The notes under the pieces were generated by a model. That model did no database searches. It was given only the letters and a program-made list of their open reading frames with translations, and was not told the origin of the DNA. From positions 1,828,747 through 1,892,746 of the forward strand of contig RPFO01000026.1 in assembly GCA_009746045.1 (NCBI GenBank): a stretch of DNA of 64,000 bases, in the 5' to 3' direction. The stretch is from Mesostigma viride (lineage: Eukaryota; Streptophyta; Mesostigmatophyceae; Mesostigmatales; Mesostigmataceae). Position numbers and translations under genes: made by a program. This document shows, one piece after another, positions 52,803 to 64,000 of this stretch. The number at the start of each line of letters is the position of its first letter. Position 1 is the stretch's first letter.

Positions 52803-53045
52803 TCAACAGTCCTCGTCATCAAAGTCATCATCCTCATCATCACTGAAACCATTACGAGGGCTGTCCCAGCCACCATTGCTGAAATATCTGGATGACTCTC
52901 TAGAAACAATCACAGGACACTGTCGAGTGCTACGGCAATGTGACCAAGGCTCAGAGCCTACAAAATCTGCATCCGCATGTGGCCTCTCGCCGTGTTGGAC
53001 TGACGGATGTGCCCAGCCCGACTGTGTTAGGTATATTGCCTGCAT
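52803..53045 (-). CDS. Possible terminal exon with acidic tail
   Basis: On the minus strand an acceptor TTTTTGTCTTGCATGCAG precedes an open frame AIYLTQSGWAHPSVQHGERP that ends NGFSDDEDDDFDDEDC and a stop. The acidic tail and good acceptor suggest a real 3' exon, but upstream exons and function are unknown. Confidence 0.3.
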   Translation of the reverse strand: MQAIYLTQSGWAHPSVQHGERPHADADFVGSEPWSHCRSTRQCPVIVSRESSRYFSNGGWDSPRNGFSDDEDDDFDDEDC

Positions 53046-53299
53046 GCAAGACAAAAATACATCATCCGGCAAAGCACGCATCGGTACACACAAAAATTTG
53101 TTAGTGAGATGAAGCCACGCGCTGGACGCGCCAACAACTGTCAACTTTGCATGACTTCAGTTCACTTGTATGTAAGGATGCGGGGGAGATCGCAGCAGTT
53201 GCGTGGCTATCTATGAGTACCGGCCTAGTTTTAGGACAAAGAAGGTGAGATACTGGGCCAAGAGAGAGACAGGGGTGCTCGAGAAAAAAATTGGCCATG

Positions 53300-56200
53300 G
53301 ATGTTCACCTAAATTGTATCTACATGCCTCACAAGTTGTAGGGAACTGCACACCCAGGAATCCTGGAGTCGCAAAGGTTCCCTAACATGCCAAGAGGCCT
53401 CACAATCTACTTCATTGCAATCTCTGTATGGTTAATACGGCAATAAGAAAGAAACGCCTGATTAGTGCCAAGAAAAAGCAAGGCCAATCAACCAACAATA
53501 TGCCCCGTTACAGGTAGGATGAACTCTAACGAGGCTGAAGGCTCTACGTCTGCAATTGACACTAGCAGGAGTCGTTCAGGGTGGGGTGTGGGGGGGAGGG
53601 AATGACAAAAAGCTGTGATCTGAGCAAAAAGGATAAATATGCAAAGATGCTACCCATGCAAGGAAGCGAGACATAGTCCAGCAATGCCACGAATGTCAGC
53701 CGAGGCTACTGGATTGCAAAGAAGGTTCTACCGACAGCGAAGGAATTGGTACGAATAATGCCAACTATTTGTAGCTGAGAGCATCACCAGCGGGCTACAA
53801 AAAAATCATGCACGGAAGCTGGAAGAACAAGGCCAATGGTGGCTGACGCGCACAGCACGTTGATAATTTGAGGAATGAGCACTACATAAAGAATGATCAC
53901 CGTTGCTCACCATCAAGAATTCGCCGCGCTGGACAGGCGACCAAGAGCTTGTCGCTGCCACATGCGATGGGGCCGCGTGCAAGCCCAACGGTATTAGGCA
54001 TCACAAGTACACGCGCAAAATTGACACCACAATGGCAACACAGATGCACACATACGAATGTATAACGACCGAAAGCATAAACAGAGAATCAGTTGGTTAA
54101 GACAAGGAAAGTGGCGCAAGAGCAGCCCATGTCATGCAACTCTCAATCTGAACAAGGTTATGCCCTTCATGAAAACTAAATCAGATGTCGTTTGCATAGT
54201 CTATTGACCTTGTACGAATGAGATAGTGAAACTGCTGCAGCATTCATGGCAAGCACGGCTAACTTGGCATGAAACCGAGCGGCCCAGCAGCCTTGGCCCT
54301 AGGGCGATACGTGAGAATGCCACGTGCGTACGGCATGCATGTTAAAGTCGATGCAAACTTATTAGTATTTCAGGCGAGGAATTCCTTGCTCACCTCAACT
54401 GGTAAAGAGTGGGCAGCTTCTGGATGTCCGAATGTGCTGTGCGTACCACTGAGCGAACAGATCGATTAAAGCTTTATTCTAGACCATGCCTATGTTTCTC
54501 CCCCGATGGCTGCTTGTAGCCTTGTCCGAGCTCGCTCCTGAATTCATTTGAGACGACGCCCTAATGGCTACATAAATCACGACGGTCATCAGTGAGCCTA
54601 TGCTCCTATTCCAACCACCACGTGCGTTCATACAGAAGCGACATTGCTGGAAATCAAAAGGCACATAATCCCGCCTTGGCTGCGAGCCGATCGCAGCTCC
54701 CTTCCACCTTTCCCACCTGTGCAGCGTGGATAGATGTGCAACTCTAAGGTCTTTTTTTTTTCGCGTCGTCTTAACTTCAACTTCAACGTAACACCCGCGC
54801 AACCACTGGAATTAGGGCTCGCAATTCGCCAAGTCCCATCAACGTCGCAAAGTCTGGTGTCGTCGCTCTTCCTGTCATCAATCATTAGTGCCAAATACTA
54901 TCGTCATTACTGTCGTCATTAGAGGCCCTTTAGGCCTTTACTATCGTCAGTCACTCGCTTTGTGACGATAATAACGTACGGTAGATGGCATCAGTCGTAC
55001 TTCCCGCCCCCCCCCCTGCCCACGTCCCCTTCCGATTTCGCCGCTACTACATCTCGCCCCAAGTAGAAGTTTGCATTTTGCCATACATTAGGAATAACTG
55101 ACTGACGAAACTAGTAAAAAGACGACTGACATGACTCTCTAGTATCGCTTGGTTGGGACCGCTGGCCTGGCATCGTAACTGTTAGCCGTACCGTTCAGAC
55201 TACAGTCCACAGCAGCCCCTAGCTTGGGAGTCTGGAATGAATGGACAAAAATCTTTCGCAACATGCGCAAGTCTGGAATCAACCCGTCAGGATCCTTGCG
55301 CAAAATTCAAATATTACGCCGAAACCGATGGCAAACGACTAGGTGCACGCAATGGCTAAGGCAGTGAGGGGCTGAGGGTACGCTCGAGCGAAGGGGCCAC
55401 CTAGTTTTATGTAACCACAGAGTGTGCAATAACAAACGGGGCTGCAGGTCCACGAAACGACGTGATTTCTCTAGCAATTGCGGCGTAGCAGTTTGGATCA
55501 TGATGTAGGTGCACTTAGGATGTATGTCGAGTTTAATTAAGCATGGAGGTAGCAATGAGGGACTGAGACACATCATATCCAGTTCTGAATCAAGCCGTTC
55601 TTTACGCTGAAACACAGCGCAAGCAAGATCTCCGGAACCTGCCGCCAAGCTCCTTAGCCGCTAAGGTTAGCAAAATTCTGCCAGCTTCTTTTACAGCGGT
55701 TAGCATGCCGTGCTCATGTGTATGAGGCCATTTCATGGCGGCCGGGTAAAGCTGGCCATGTCTTTGAGAGCTTTGAATATGTATTCTCTGAAGGCTTTCA
55801 ATACCATGGTGCTTTCTGCGCTCGGCATCTTATGTGTGCCTTCGAATTGCCGTTTTCCTCTTCAATTGCGCGTGTACCTGCGGGTGACTGATACCGTTGG
55901 GCTGGCCTCACCTGCGGCCTACCCGCGAATGGCAGGCTAGCTCCTGGTCGAGACTTGTGGTGAGTAGTGGGTACCATCGCATACCTGGAGTCTGTACTTT
56001 GTTATCGACGTGCTGTATGTGGCATTGCTAGAATGCATCCAGTTCTTCCTGTTTCTAACTCCAATTACTTGGCATTTTTGCAATCATGCTCCGCCTACAT
56101 TTAAACACACATGCGTTGCATTTTTTCATAAGGCTTCTTTGTTGTTGAAAGCCGTAAACTGTCTTTCTGCTATTTACATCCCGTCTGCTGCGACTTTCTC

Positions 56201-56820
56201 CGGTTTTCCCCATTGACCCCGTCTCTGCTGCACTTTCCATCAGCTCCTTTTTGTTGACAATCAGCGCTTTTAACCTTGTTAGCAAATTGTAAAAATGACA
56301 CTGTCTAATATATATGAGAAAAATCCTTGTGCCTATTTTTATTAGGAGTTCAGTCATTGGGCTCTAGGAGACATGTGTGATCAACTTTGAGGCTCGTCCT
56401 TTGGGATAAAACCTCCAAAGAGTCACACCACTGGACGAGTTATCTTGAACCAGAACTTTTTGTTGGAACACTGACTGAGAGCAGCACGCTTAAGGTTTTG
56501 TAAGAAAATCATTTTTTCTCTGAAACGCCATAGCTCCTTTCTAATCATTGTGATTGTGTTGCGTATTCCTTGTCAGTCAGTTAGTTATGTATTCCTTATC
56601 ATGGGACAGGCGGAGGGGGGCTAATAATTCCTCATGGGGGCAGCAAGGGAGTTGGTAGCACACGCAGTTATGAGCTTTGCTTCTTTCAACATGTTGCTCA
56701 TAATATCCAATTTCGTGGTTTCTTGGTCTTTGGTATCTTCATAATAGTAGTGCTAGGGTCTCACTTGGTCACCCTTACAATGTTAGTGCCCTTCAGCAAT
56801 CTCATTTTTAGTCAAATTAG
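53300..56820. other. CACTA interior, no recognisable gene
   Basis: Moderately AT-rich DNA with short frames only (none over 115 codons). Scattered exons of a transposase could be hidden here; I could not identify DDE motifs. Confidence 0.4.
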
Positions 56821-56843
56821 GCTTCAATGGTCATCGATTTGAA

Positions 56844-58420
56844 ATGGGAAGCGTAGTGAAGGCCGGTTCACGCCGAGAGAAACGCAGCGCTGCCGATCCA
56901 AGAGTGCAGCCGTGCACGAAGCTCGCAAAGCTGCCTGCAGCAGCACCACCACCGCCGGCAGCGCCGACAATCCTGCCCCCGACAGCACTCCCTTCAACAA
57001 CCGCCACAGCATCGGTGCCATCATCCATGTTGCCTGCGCAAAGAGCAGATGAAGACATGGCCTCGGTAGAGGCGGCGCTGGCCGCGCTCCTTGCCAAGAA
57101 GGAGGCAATGATTGCAGCCAGAAAGGCGGCCGATGTCTCCCATGCAACCCCTGAAGTAAGTCTCAGGAGTGGGTGGGGTTGTAAACCTGGACATGGTTAT
57201 GAGTGGTGTGATTTGGGGGGTTGCAAACAGGGGTAGTTCATGAGTGGGCAGAGTGGGGGCTGTGGGAAATTGGGGTTATTTATGAGTGGAGGGGCTGTAA
57301 ACTGGGTTGTTTTTTAGTGGGCTGAGCGGGGGCTGTTGGGGGGTTGTCAGCCGCGTTATTTATGTGGGCTGGGCGGGGGCTGTCGGAAACTGGGATTATT
57401 TATGAGTGGGCAGTGTGTGAAACTGTTTTTTTTTTTTTTTAACAACTGGTTGAGGAGGTTGTAAACACTTGGGATTATTTAGGGGGGGGGGGGGGGACTG
57501 TAAACTCGGTGGCATTTGAGGTGGCTGAGTGGCGCACTCGTTTTTCATAGCCCCCGGGGGCTGTGGAGAACTGGGGTTAATATGAGGGGGGAGGTTGTAA
57601 ACTGCATGGGTGGTTTATGAGTGGGCTGAGTGGGGGGCTGTAGGAACCTGGGGTTATTTATGAGAGGGGGGGTCTAAACTGGTGTGGTTTATGTCAGAGT
57701 GGGCTGAGTGGGGCTGTGGGAAACTGGGATAATGTGTGGGTGGGTGGGTTGTATTTAACTGGATTGTTTATGAGTGGGCTGAGCAGGGGCTGTCATAAAC
57801 TGGGATTATTTATGAGTAGGCAGTGTGTGAAAAGTGGGATTTTTTTGTTTTTGATTACTGATTGAGGGGGTTGAAAACCATTGGGATTATTTATGAGGGG
57901 GGGCGGGTTGGAAACTGGGTGGTTTATGGGTGGCTGAGTGGTGACTGTGGGAAACTGGGGTTATTTATGAGAGGGGGGTCTAAACTGGGGTGGTTTATGT
58001 CAGAGTGGGCTGAGTGGGGGCTGTGGGAAACTGGGATAGTGTATGAGTGGGGGGGTCTAAACTGGGTTGTTCGTGAGTGGGCTGAGCGGGGGCTGTCAGA
58101 ACCTGGGATTATTTATGAGTGGGCAGTGTGTGAAACTGGGATTCTTTTTTTTTATTTTTTTTTTAAATGAGTGATTGCAATTTTACAACCCCCTCATGAG
58201 GGGGTTGTAAACACTGGGATTATGAGTTTGCGGGCGGGGGAGGCCGCCTTGCTGTTCTTGAAACCCATTCAAGGATGTTCTAGGCAACACGTTGATTTTG
58301 ATGTGCAACATTTCTATTGATCGAGGCTGTGAAAGGCTATGACACATCTTGAGTGTTTAAACTTGCCTTTTTTTCTGCTCACAGGTAGACAAGGTGCCGG
58401 CCTCCTCGTCGTCCACTTGA
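56844..58420 (+). CDS. Small spliced gene inside the CACTA element
   Basis: Exon 1 56844-57155 (104 codons) ends CCTGAA|GTAAGT. Exon 2 58385-58420 follows CTCACAG and adds VDKVPASSSST and a stop, in phase; the total is 115 residues. The protein starts MGSVVKAGSRREKRSAADPR, has an Ala/Pro-rich middle and a helical Ala/Lys-rich segment (ASVEAALAALLAKKEAMIAA, about 75-95) that could form a short coiled coil. No family recognised. The frame is also open upstream of the ATG to a TTTTTAG acceptor-like site at 56814, so exon 1 may be internal to a larger gene. A poly(A) signal follows at 58724-58732, just inside the right subterminal repeats, so it may be an element protein. Confidence 0.5.
57160..58200 (+). 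repeat. Degenerate G-rich minisatellite in the small gene's intron
   Basis: Imperfect repeats built from GAGTGGGCTGAG, GGGGCTGT, GAAACTGGG and ATTATTTATGAG, with a period varying between about 55 and 120 bp, plus T-runs at 57424 and 58145. Confidence 0.8.
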
Positions 58421-58723
58421 CATCGTCATCTAGGCACTACGGCTGCGCATGTTTGTTTTTGTTTTCTTGATCTATACCGAGCGCTTTCTTGTTCATGAAT
58501 TGGTTACTAGGGTGCGGTGGCAGATGAGACAATTGACACCAACCATCCGTTCATGTTTCTTGCGCATGTGCGTTTTTTAATGCATTCCAGGAACATTCCG
58601 AGATTTCTGTCACGCAACGACAAGCGATAAGCCGGCGTTTGCAAATTGTCACTGATCGATAATCACTGTTGAAGAATGAAGAATCAAGACTGAATGAAGA
58701 TCTGTTACATTTATCTTTATATT

Positions 58724-58732
58724 TGTAATAAA
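58724..58732 (+). terminator. Poly(A) signal TGTAATAAA
   Basis: TGTAA, the signal used by chlorophyte algae, overlaps the general AATAAA, 304 bp after the stop of the small gene. Confidence 0.55.
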
Positions 58733-58789
58733 GAAATCGCGAGGCGTGCTTTTCATCCGTTTTGCTTTGGAATGTGTTCTGATATATCT

Positions 58790-59300
58790 GTGTGACATGT
58801 CACGATATATCTGTGTGATATGTCATGATCGCCCGTGGTTTTATGTCACTGTTTTCTCCCTAGATTTATCAGTGACAATGTCACGGATTTCGTCACCCTT
58901 TTTTCCTGATATATCAGTGACAATGTCACGGATTTTGTCACCCTTTTTTCCTGATATATCAGTGATAATGTCACGGATTTGTCACCCTTTTTTTCGTGAT
59001 ATATCAGTGATAATGTCACGGATTTGTCACCCTTTTTTTCGTGATATATCAGTGATAATGTCACGGATTTTGTCAGTGCGTTTTGTCAAGTCGTGACATT
59101 GATATTTTGTGATAATTTCCTTGTTTTTGTCACAAAGATAATCACAGAATATGCTGGTTTTATCACATGATTTGTCACGAAATGTCACAGAATATCACAG
59201 TTTTGTCACAAAAAATCACAAAGTGTCACATTTTGTCACATCCACATCACAAAATGTCACGTGATATGTCACAAAATATCACAAAATGTCACACCCCCCT
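58790..59300. repeat. Right subterminal repeats of the CACTA element
   Basis: A 60- to 65-bp unit with ATATCAGTGA.AATGTCACGG is repeated four times (58865-59065), followed by dense TCACAAAATGTCAC motifs up to the terminal TAGTG. Confidence 0.75.
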
Positions 59301-59308
59301 TCCTAGTG

Positions 59309-59445
59309 TGATCCTGAGGCATTGCCAACTGACACCTACAGTCCAACCGCAAAAGTTCTCCTTTCCGGGGAGTGATGCAAGCCATTCGGATTTTGTACTA
59401 GATAAATCATTCGAGATCTGTGTGTGTAGGAGTACTACACACGTG
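59309..59445 (-). repeat. tRNA-like repeat (copy 3), last segment
   Basis: Inverse of 32931-33060: GCAAAAGTTCTCC and GTAGGAGTACTACACACGTG are shared. Together with 50760-50887 and 51762-51775 it rebuilds one repeat copy. Confidence 0.75.
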
Positions 59446-59846
59446 TCCGTGGACACAAACTTCAGGCGCAAGTGCTTGCACCCTGCAGGCTTTTTGTCAA
59501 TGGGGGCCTGACAGGTGGAGTGTGAGAGGGACTAAGTGGATCTGGCACAACCCATGTTGGCCCTTGTTGAAGGCCTCCACCCACAGTAAGGACTGAACCT
59601 ATGTGGGTGCGACAGTCTTGCTCTATCTGTTCATCATAAGAGAGGGGAGACATTTTTGCGACATCGATCATGTTTGCCCAACCCAAATGAGGAAGGATGA
59701 AGCTTTTAACTATGTATCAAATCTGCCACACAACAGGGTTCTTGTCCTGGGGCATACTTAGGGGTAGCGAATTTCACAGAAGCAACGTCATGGTGTGAAG
59801 AAGGGTGTGAAGGGGAATGTTGAAATGAGTCAGAGCAACCCCACCC

Positions 59847-60052
59847 AGTTACGTTAAATAGTGCCGGAACCTTTTGCCCACTGAGGCAAATCGGTCCGTC
59901 ACACTATTTTGCCCGGAATAACCACTTCCGGGCACCCAAGTTAATTCGGCCGAATTAACTTGGGTGCCCGGAAGTGGTTATTCCGGGCAAAATAGTGTTC
60001 CGGCCCGATTTGCCTCAGTGGGCAAAAGGTTCCGGCACTATTTAACGTAACT
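59847..60052. mobile_element. 206-bp palindrome 4, single insertion with target duplication
   Basis: Same palindrome as in the composite at 50888-51761, here on its own. It is flanked by CACCC at 59842-59846 and 60053-60057, a 5-bp target duplication, so one palindrome alone is mobile. It carries the GGTCCGTCAC and CAGTGGGC variants in one arm, as palindrome 2 does. Confidence 0.88.
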
Positions 60053-60074
60053 CACCCAGCTAGGTCCTGGATGG

Positions 60075-60704
60075 CTATAGGCTGTCACTGGAAATAATGA
60101 CACCAGGGTATGAAAGAAAAGGGTCACCCAACAAAGCATTACCTTTATAATAACCTTCCAGTACCTGAAAGGGAGTTGGGATACCAAGTATAGTAAGCAT
60201 TATTATGTACCTGACCTTGTATACCTTTAGAGAGGACTGCCCTGAGAAATTATCTGCCATGATGGGGAAGGTTCCAAGGGCAAGTGCATGGGCACTGCCA
60301 GGCCGGGCACTGATGATGCTCACCTGGGCTTGCATGTGTGTCCACAGCAACCATGAATGGGCTATTGTCATTCTGCCCAACCTTACCCACCTTATAGCTG
60401 ATCCTGCAGCAGTTTGAGCTTTGGCTCTATGTGCTGATTGTAAAATGCGGACAGCTTCTGCTAGACTAGCGCTGCGTTTGGATGGAGGGGCTGAGCTAGT
60501 TCCACAAGTGAAGGGGTGATAGATTGCTGACCACCTTCTTTGCCAAACAAAATGACCCTCTGCTGCAGGGGGCAAAACCTGCAGTGGCTGCCTGCAATCA
60601 TCAAGGGTGACCTGCATGGGTGTCACAGGGGTTGTGGCTATCACACTCACCAGTGGGTGTTCCAAACAACCACTCGAGCTGGGCAACGCTGGGATGCCAG
60701 GCAA
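60075..60704 (-). pseudogene. Retropepsin-like protease region (copy 2)
   Basis: 209 codons running from the linker through QAQVSIISARPG to LEGYYKGNALLGDPFLSYPG. Here the linker and protease share one frame, unlike copy 1. The active-site region is damaged: VAVDTH is read in a neighbouring frame and the open frame gives LLWTHMQAQ instead of the Asp-Thr motif. Confidence 0.6.
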
Positions 60705-61195
60705 TTGTATACAGGGCTGTCGGCCAACAGCTCTTCCTCCTCTGCCACGTCTGATGACACAGTTGGAAAATACAATTTCATCCTGTGAGGTGAGCTAGCA
60801 CCTTGTTAAAAAACCATGAAAAACTGCATTTTTTGGGTATTTATGCTAGCATTTGTCACCAATTTGTCATCCAACCAGCCTGAAACTTTGTGGGCATGCT
60901 GCATGGGATGTGTTTAGAACATGTGCAAAGTTCCAGGCCCAACTGAGTTCATTTGATGTCATTATATATGCATACATGCCAGAAAGTGCTGAAAATACGG
61001 TATTTTTTGCTAGCAAATGTCACCATGTTACCATGGTGCCGACTCCCAAAAACTTTTTTGACCACATGGCATCATAAGATATCTGATTAGGTACCTTGGT
61101 GCCAAATTTGAGGCCAAACTGACTATTAGCCTATCTTGAAATAATTACCAGGGAACCAAAACGCGTTTTTGGATTGATGTGGGCGGAGAAAGTGC

Positions 61196-61300
61196 ATGGC
61201 GGAGAAGGTGGCGGAGAAGGTGGCGGTGGCGGTGGCGGTGGCGGTGGCGGTGGCGGTGGCGGTGGCGGTGGCGGTGGCGGTGGGGGTGGGGGTGGCAGGA
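61196..61300 (+). repeat. (GGCGGT)n microsatellite
   Basis: About 14 hexamer units, preceded by GGCGGAGAAGGT repeats. Confidence 0.93.
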
Positions 61301-62330
61301 AAGCAGAGAAAGATGATACGTGAGAGTACGTAATACGCAAGAGTACGCGTATCCGTAGGCATACGTTTAAGATCCGTACGGCAAAGCTGCGTATGATGTA
61401 TAGTCTGCGTACGAAACGTATCATATGCCACACTATTTCCCTTTGCGGGGAAGGTGGCGGGGGAGGGGGAGGGATGCTTTCCCCGCGCTGTGAGGAAGGA
61501 TGCTTGCGTTGCCGCACCGCTTTACGCCGAGCGAGAAGGCGGCGAACAATACCGCGATGCCTGAGTCGCCGAACTGACTGCCGTTTTGGAGCGATGCATT
61601 GTGCCTTGTGCCAAATGCAGACATGGACATAAGGATCTCGAGCACCTCGGCATATCCCTGCTCAGCAACGCGCAAAAGGAAAAAGGGCAGCGAAGAAAGA
61701 AGTTATGAACTACCTCGATCGCACCTCAAAATGGCCAAGCAAGTCTAGGCATAGCTGCATGGGGCTGCCAATATATCTCCAAAAATAAACCCTAACTTAA
61801 GAATAGCTTCCGCTAGATCCCAATAGGCTAGGCCCACCGCGTGCCGCACGTGGCGCCAAGAAGTATCTGAAACAAATCATCATTGTGTATTCCGCTGGAA
61901 ACTGAAAGAGGAGCATTCAGTGCATTAGTCGTTTTAGGGTAGCATGGATTCCTTACCTCAGACCAACATGTAGTGCCCATAACGCCAAGGTGATCCACCA
62001 TGTGGATGCATGAAGATCTGCACCACATTGCCGCGTGACAAGGTATGAACATACCAACAAAGTTGCAGAGCAAGCCGTTCTCAGGAGGGCTATTACCCAA
62101 CCATAAAGCCCCATGGCATAACGCTTCCATCTCGTGCAAAAGGACAACTATGACCTAGAAATTCAGAAAATATATTCTTAGTCTTTCCCTCTACTCCTTG
62201 CTTACCTGGGTTGATAGGCGCGACAACTGAAAACTTCGCAGGGACCCGCGCGCGCTCTTGCACCGCCACATGCCCTACATGGATAACCACCAACCAAACA
62301 TTAAAAAAGGGTATAACTATAGAAGGATTA
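61301..62330. other. No confident gene
   Basis: 61320-61430 is rich in TACGTA/CGTACG strings resembling the CGTATT motifs in the hAT ends, but no matching second end was found. A minus-strand frame at 61433-61675 (starting MRVAEQGYAEVLEILMSMSA) looks protein-like but is unrecognised. Confidence 0.35.
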
Positions 62331-64000
62331 AGGGGACATGACACCCCAAAAGGGCACTTTTCTGGAAACCATACCTAGGCATGTGATAAAAATCCAGTTA
62401 TGATGGGGGACCATAAATATGATAAAATTTTTTTTTTTCCAACCACTTGGGGGGGTACTACCCCCCACCATGTGACAGTTATGTGCTAAAAATAGAAAAA
62501 GACGCTATTTTTGGCCGATTTTCCCTAGAACAATGGGCAAACCCAATGTGGCCAAATCATATATTCCCATCTAATTGCAACCCTTGCCATTAATTCCAGC
62601 TAGTTTGCAGGTCAGAATAAGCATGTTTAGACACATTGAAATAATTTAGCCCAAAACACGTATTTTTTGGTGCCTAAAAAAATATATCAAATCATAGACA
62701 CATGCGATGGGGTCAAATCTTATATTCAAAATTGGCCCAGGGTTGCAATCACACAGCCCCAAAGTTTCAGCTCATTCTGACCACGTTTACCCACATTGAA
62801 ATATGGTCATGTGCAAAAAAAATTTGATCGCTTTTTGTGGTTTGGAGCTCAAACACCACCACAAAGACACCCTTGCCCACCACAAACTGGGCCAAAACAA
62901 GTGCAATTAATTAAGTTAATGTATCACGAAGCTTGCCACCAAATTACAGGTCATTCTGACCTAGTTTGCCCATATTACATCTTGTTATACTAGCTGCCAG
63001 CCTGCATGCAGTGCTTGGTGCACCATGACATGAGGCAATACCATGAGCACATTCCTAAGCTTGCCCCCTGCAAATGGGGCAGAACCACGAAAAACAAATG
63101 CTAGATGCTTGAAGAAAACAACCACCAACTCTTTAACCATTATGAGCAGGTATGACCGCTTGCGGGAATCACTCATAGCCAACACCATGTCATGACGCTT
63201 ATGGATAAATGGTGCATCCTTCATAGCCATAACGACCTGATCCCTGTCATCTAGGAAGTACAAGCCATGTTTAATGGAGGCTAAACAGGTGGGGATGTGA
63301 TAAGTAACTCACATATTCTCACCTTCCATACAACAACCTTGTTTTAATTCCAGCAGGCTGAAGAGCCATGACAGGCGTTTATGAGCTCGCCAGCTCCTTG
63401 CAACGGTGATGCCGCTCCCAGGCAGCTAGGGTCCTTGACTACGCAATATAGAATGTCTACCGTTTGAAAACCTCCATACAGGAAGCGTAGCAAAGCCAGA
63501 TAACTGCCCGATCAATTCTGGGTAACTTTAGGAAGCATGGCATACGCAGCGTAAGGAAAACCATTGAAAGCTGCGGAAAATCTAATAGCACAACTGCAAC
63601 AAGTGGAGAACAAAATAGCAACAAGAACCCAGAAACGGCGCCAAAAGTTTCATGCCAGGTTCACTAAGAGCGCAAACAGACTGGGCGGTGACATGCGGCA
63701 AATCAACGTACCACGGCCGGCATTATTTCCTACCCAGGCGCGCAAGAAAAGCCAGCCAGCCATGGATGGATTAACCGCGGATCGCGCAGGCCTGAACGAA
63801 ATCATTTCAGAAATGACAGGAAATGGCCGCAGATCGAAGACGCTTAGGTTATTTTCATGGTGTCCGTTACTAAACGGCTCTTACTGCATCAATACAACCC
63901 ACGAATATCGAGTTCTACCGTCGCAGGCACGCATGCTAGATTATTCATCGCGGCCAAACTGTTGGATGAGACCCCCGTGCAAATCTGTTCCAACAAAGGC
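62331..64000. other. AT-rich non-coding DNA with a diverged long-period repeat
   Basis: Around 62584, 62755 and 62930 similar strings recur (CAGCTCATTCTGACCACGTT, then CCCACATTGAAAT), at a period of about 175 bp. The rest of the window to 64000 shows no gene or RNA I can support. Confidence 0.4.

Larger units (their letters stand above)
51776..59308. mobile_element. CACTA-type DNA transposon, 7.5 kb
   Basis: Ends are CACTAGGAAGGGG (51776) and its inverse CCCCTTCCTAGTG (to 59308). Both sides then have 280 to 500 bp of many short direct and inverted TGTGACATTTTGTGAT motifs, the subterminal repeats characteristic of CACTA (En/Spm) elements. TG flanks both ends; CACTA elements usually make 2- or 3-bp duplications. 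It interrupts a tRNA-like repeat. No DDE transposase domain was recognised inside, so it is either non-autonomous or its transposase is split into exons I cannot assemble. Confidence 0.75.
59480..60790 (-). mobile_element. Retroelement with integrase upstream of protease (copy 2, fragment)
   Basis: Collinear with 1-1020 of the window over its whole length: the integrase C-terminal tail (HRMKLYFPTVSSD at about 60780, matching HRIKKYYSPMADV), the linker, the protease and the region after it. Interrupted at 59847-60052 by a palindrome. It ends on the left at the tRNA-like repeat. Confidence 0.7.

Overview
The window comes from a nuclear eukaryotic genome, most likely that of a unicellular alga. 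Genes are spliced with GT-AG introns, no operons are visible, and most of the DNA is transposable elements and satellite-like repeats. A green-algal source is suggested by a Penelope-like element whose GIY-YIG nuclease lies before the reverse transcriptase, and by a TGTAA box overlapping AATAAA after one small gene. This assignment is an inference, and the species is not identified.

One host gene is well supported: a six-exon HAD-superfamily (subclass IB) phosphatase of 356 codons on the + strand (12055-32497). Its exons (12055-12130, 12209-12761, 14359-14477, 17138-17177, 21272-21416, 32360-32497) join in phase and keep all four HAD motifs. Its introns grow towards the 3' end (78, 1597, 2660, 4094 and 10943 bp), and each of the last four is filled by a different tandem repeat: CA and CAC; an 18-bp unit and ATC; a 19-bp unit plus an inserted element; and a roughly 9.4-kb (TRTCG)n array. 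That array is open in all six frames and produces spurious ORFs of more than 3,000 codons.

Layout. 1-3170: minus-strand retroelement with the order zinc knuckle, integrase, retropepsin. 4400-8570: LINE-derived copies that carry only an ORF1-type protein. 9440-10665: (AGGG)n. 12055-32497: the HAD gene, with a tandem Penelope-like fragment in intron 3. 32931-33627: tandem copies of a tRNA-like repeat. 33628-38770: two more LINE ORF1 copies on either side of a complete short hAT element with an 8-bp target duplication. 38955-46016: a LINE reverse-transcriptase remnant split by a 6.4-kb LTR element with 5-bp target duplications and no recognisable proteins. 46944-50580: a Penelope-like element. 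50760-59445: one tRNA-like repeat split by a palindromic composite (50888-51761) and by a 7.5-kb CACTA-type transposon (51776-59308) that carries a small spliced gene. 59480-60790: a second copy of the integrase-before-protease retroelement, itself interrupted by a fourth 206-bp perfect palindrome. 61200-64000: a GGT-type repeat and AT-rich DNA without recognisable genes.

There is no pathway or operon to describe. The window mainly records nested transposition: insertion order can be read directly from target-site duplications at five loci, and several microsatellites sit exactly at retroposon 3' ends.
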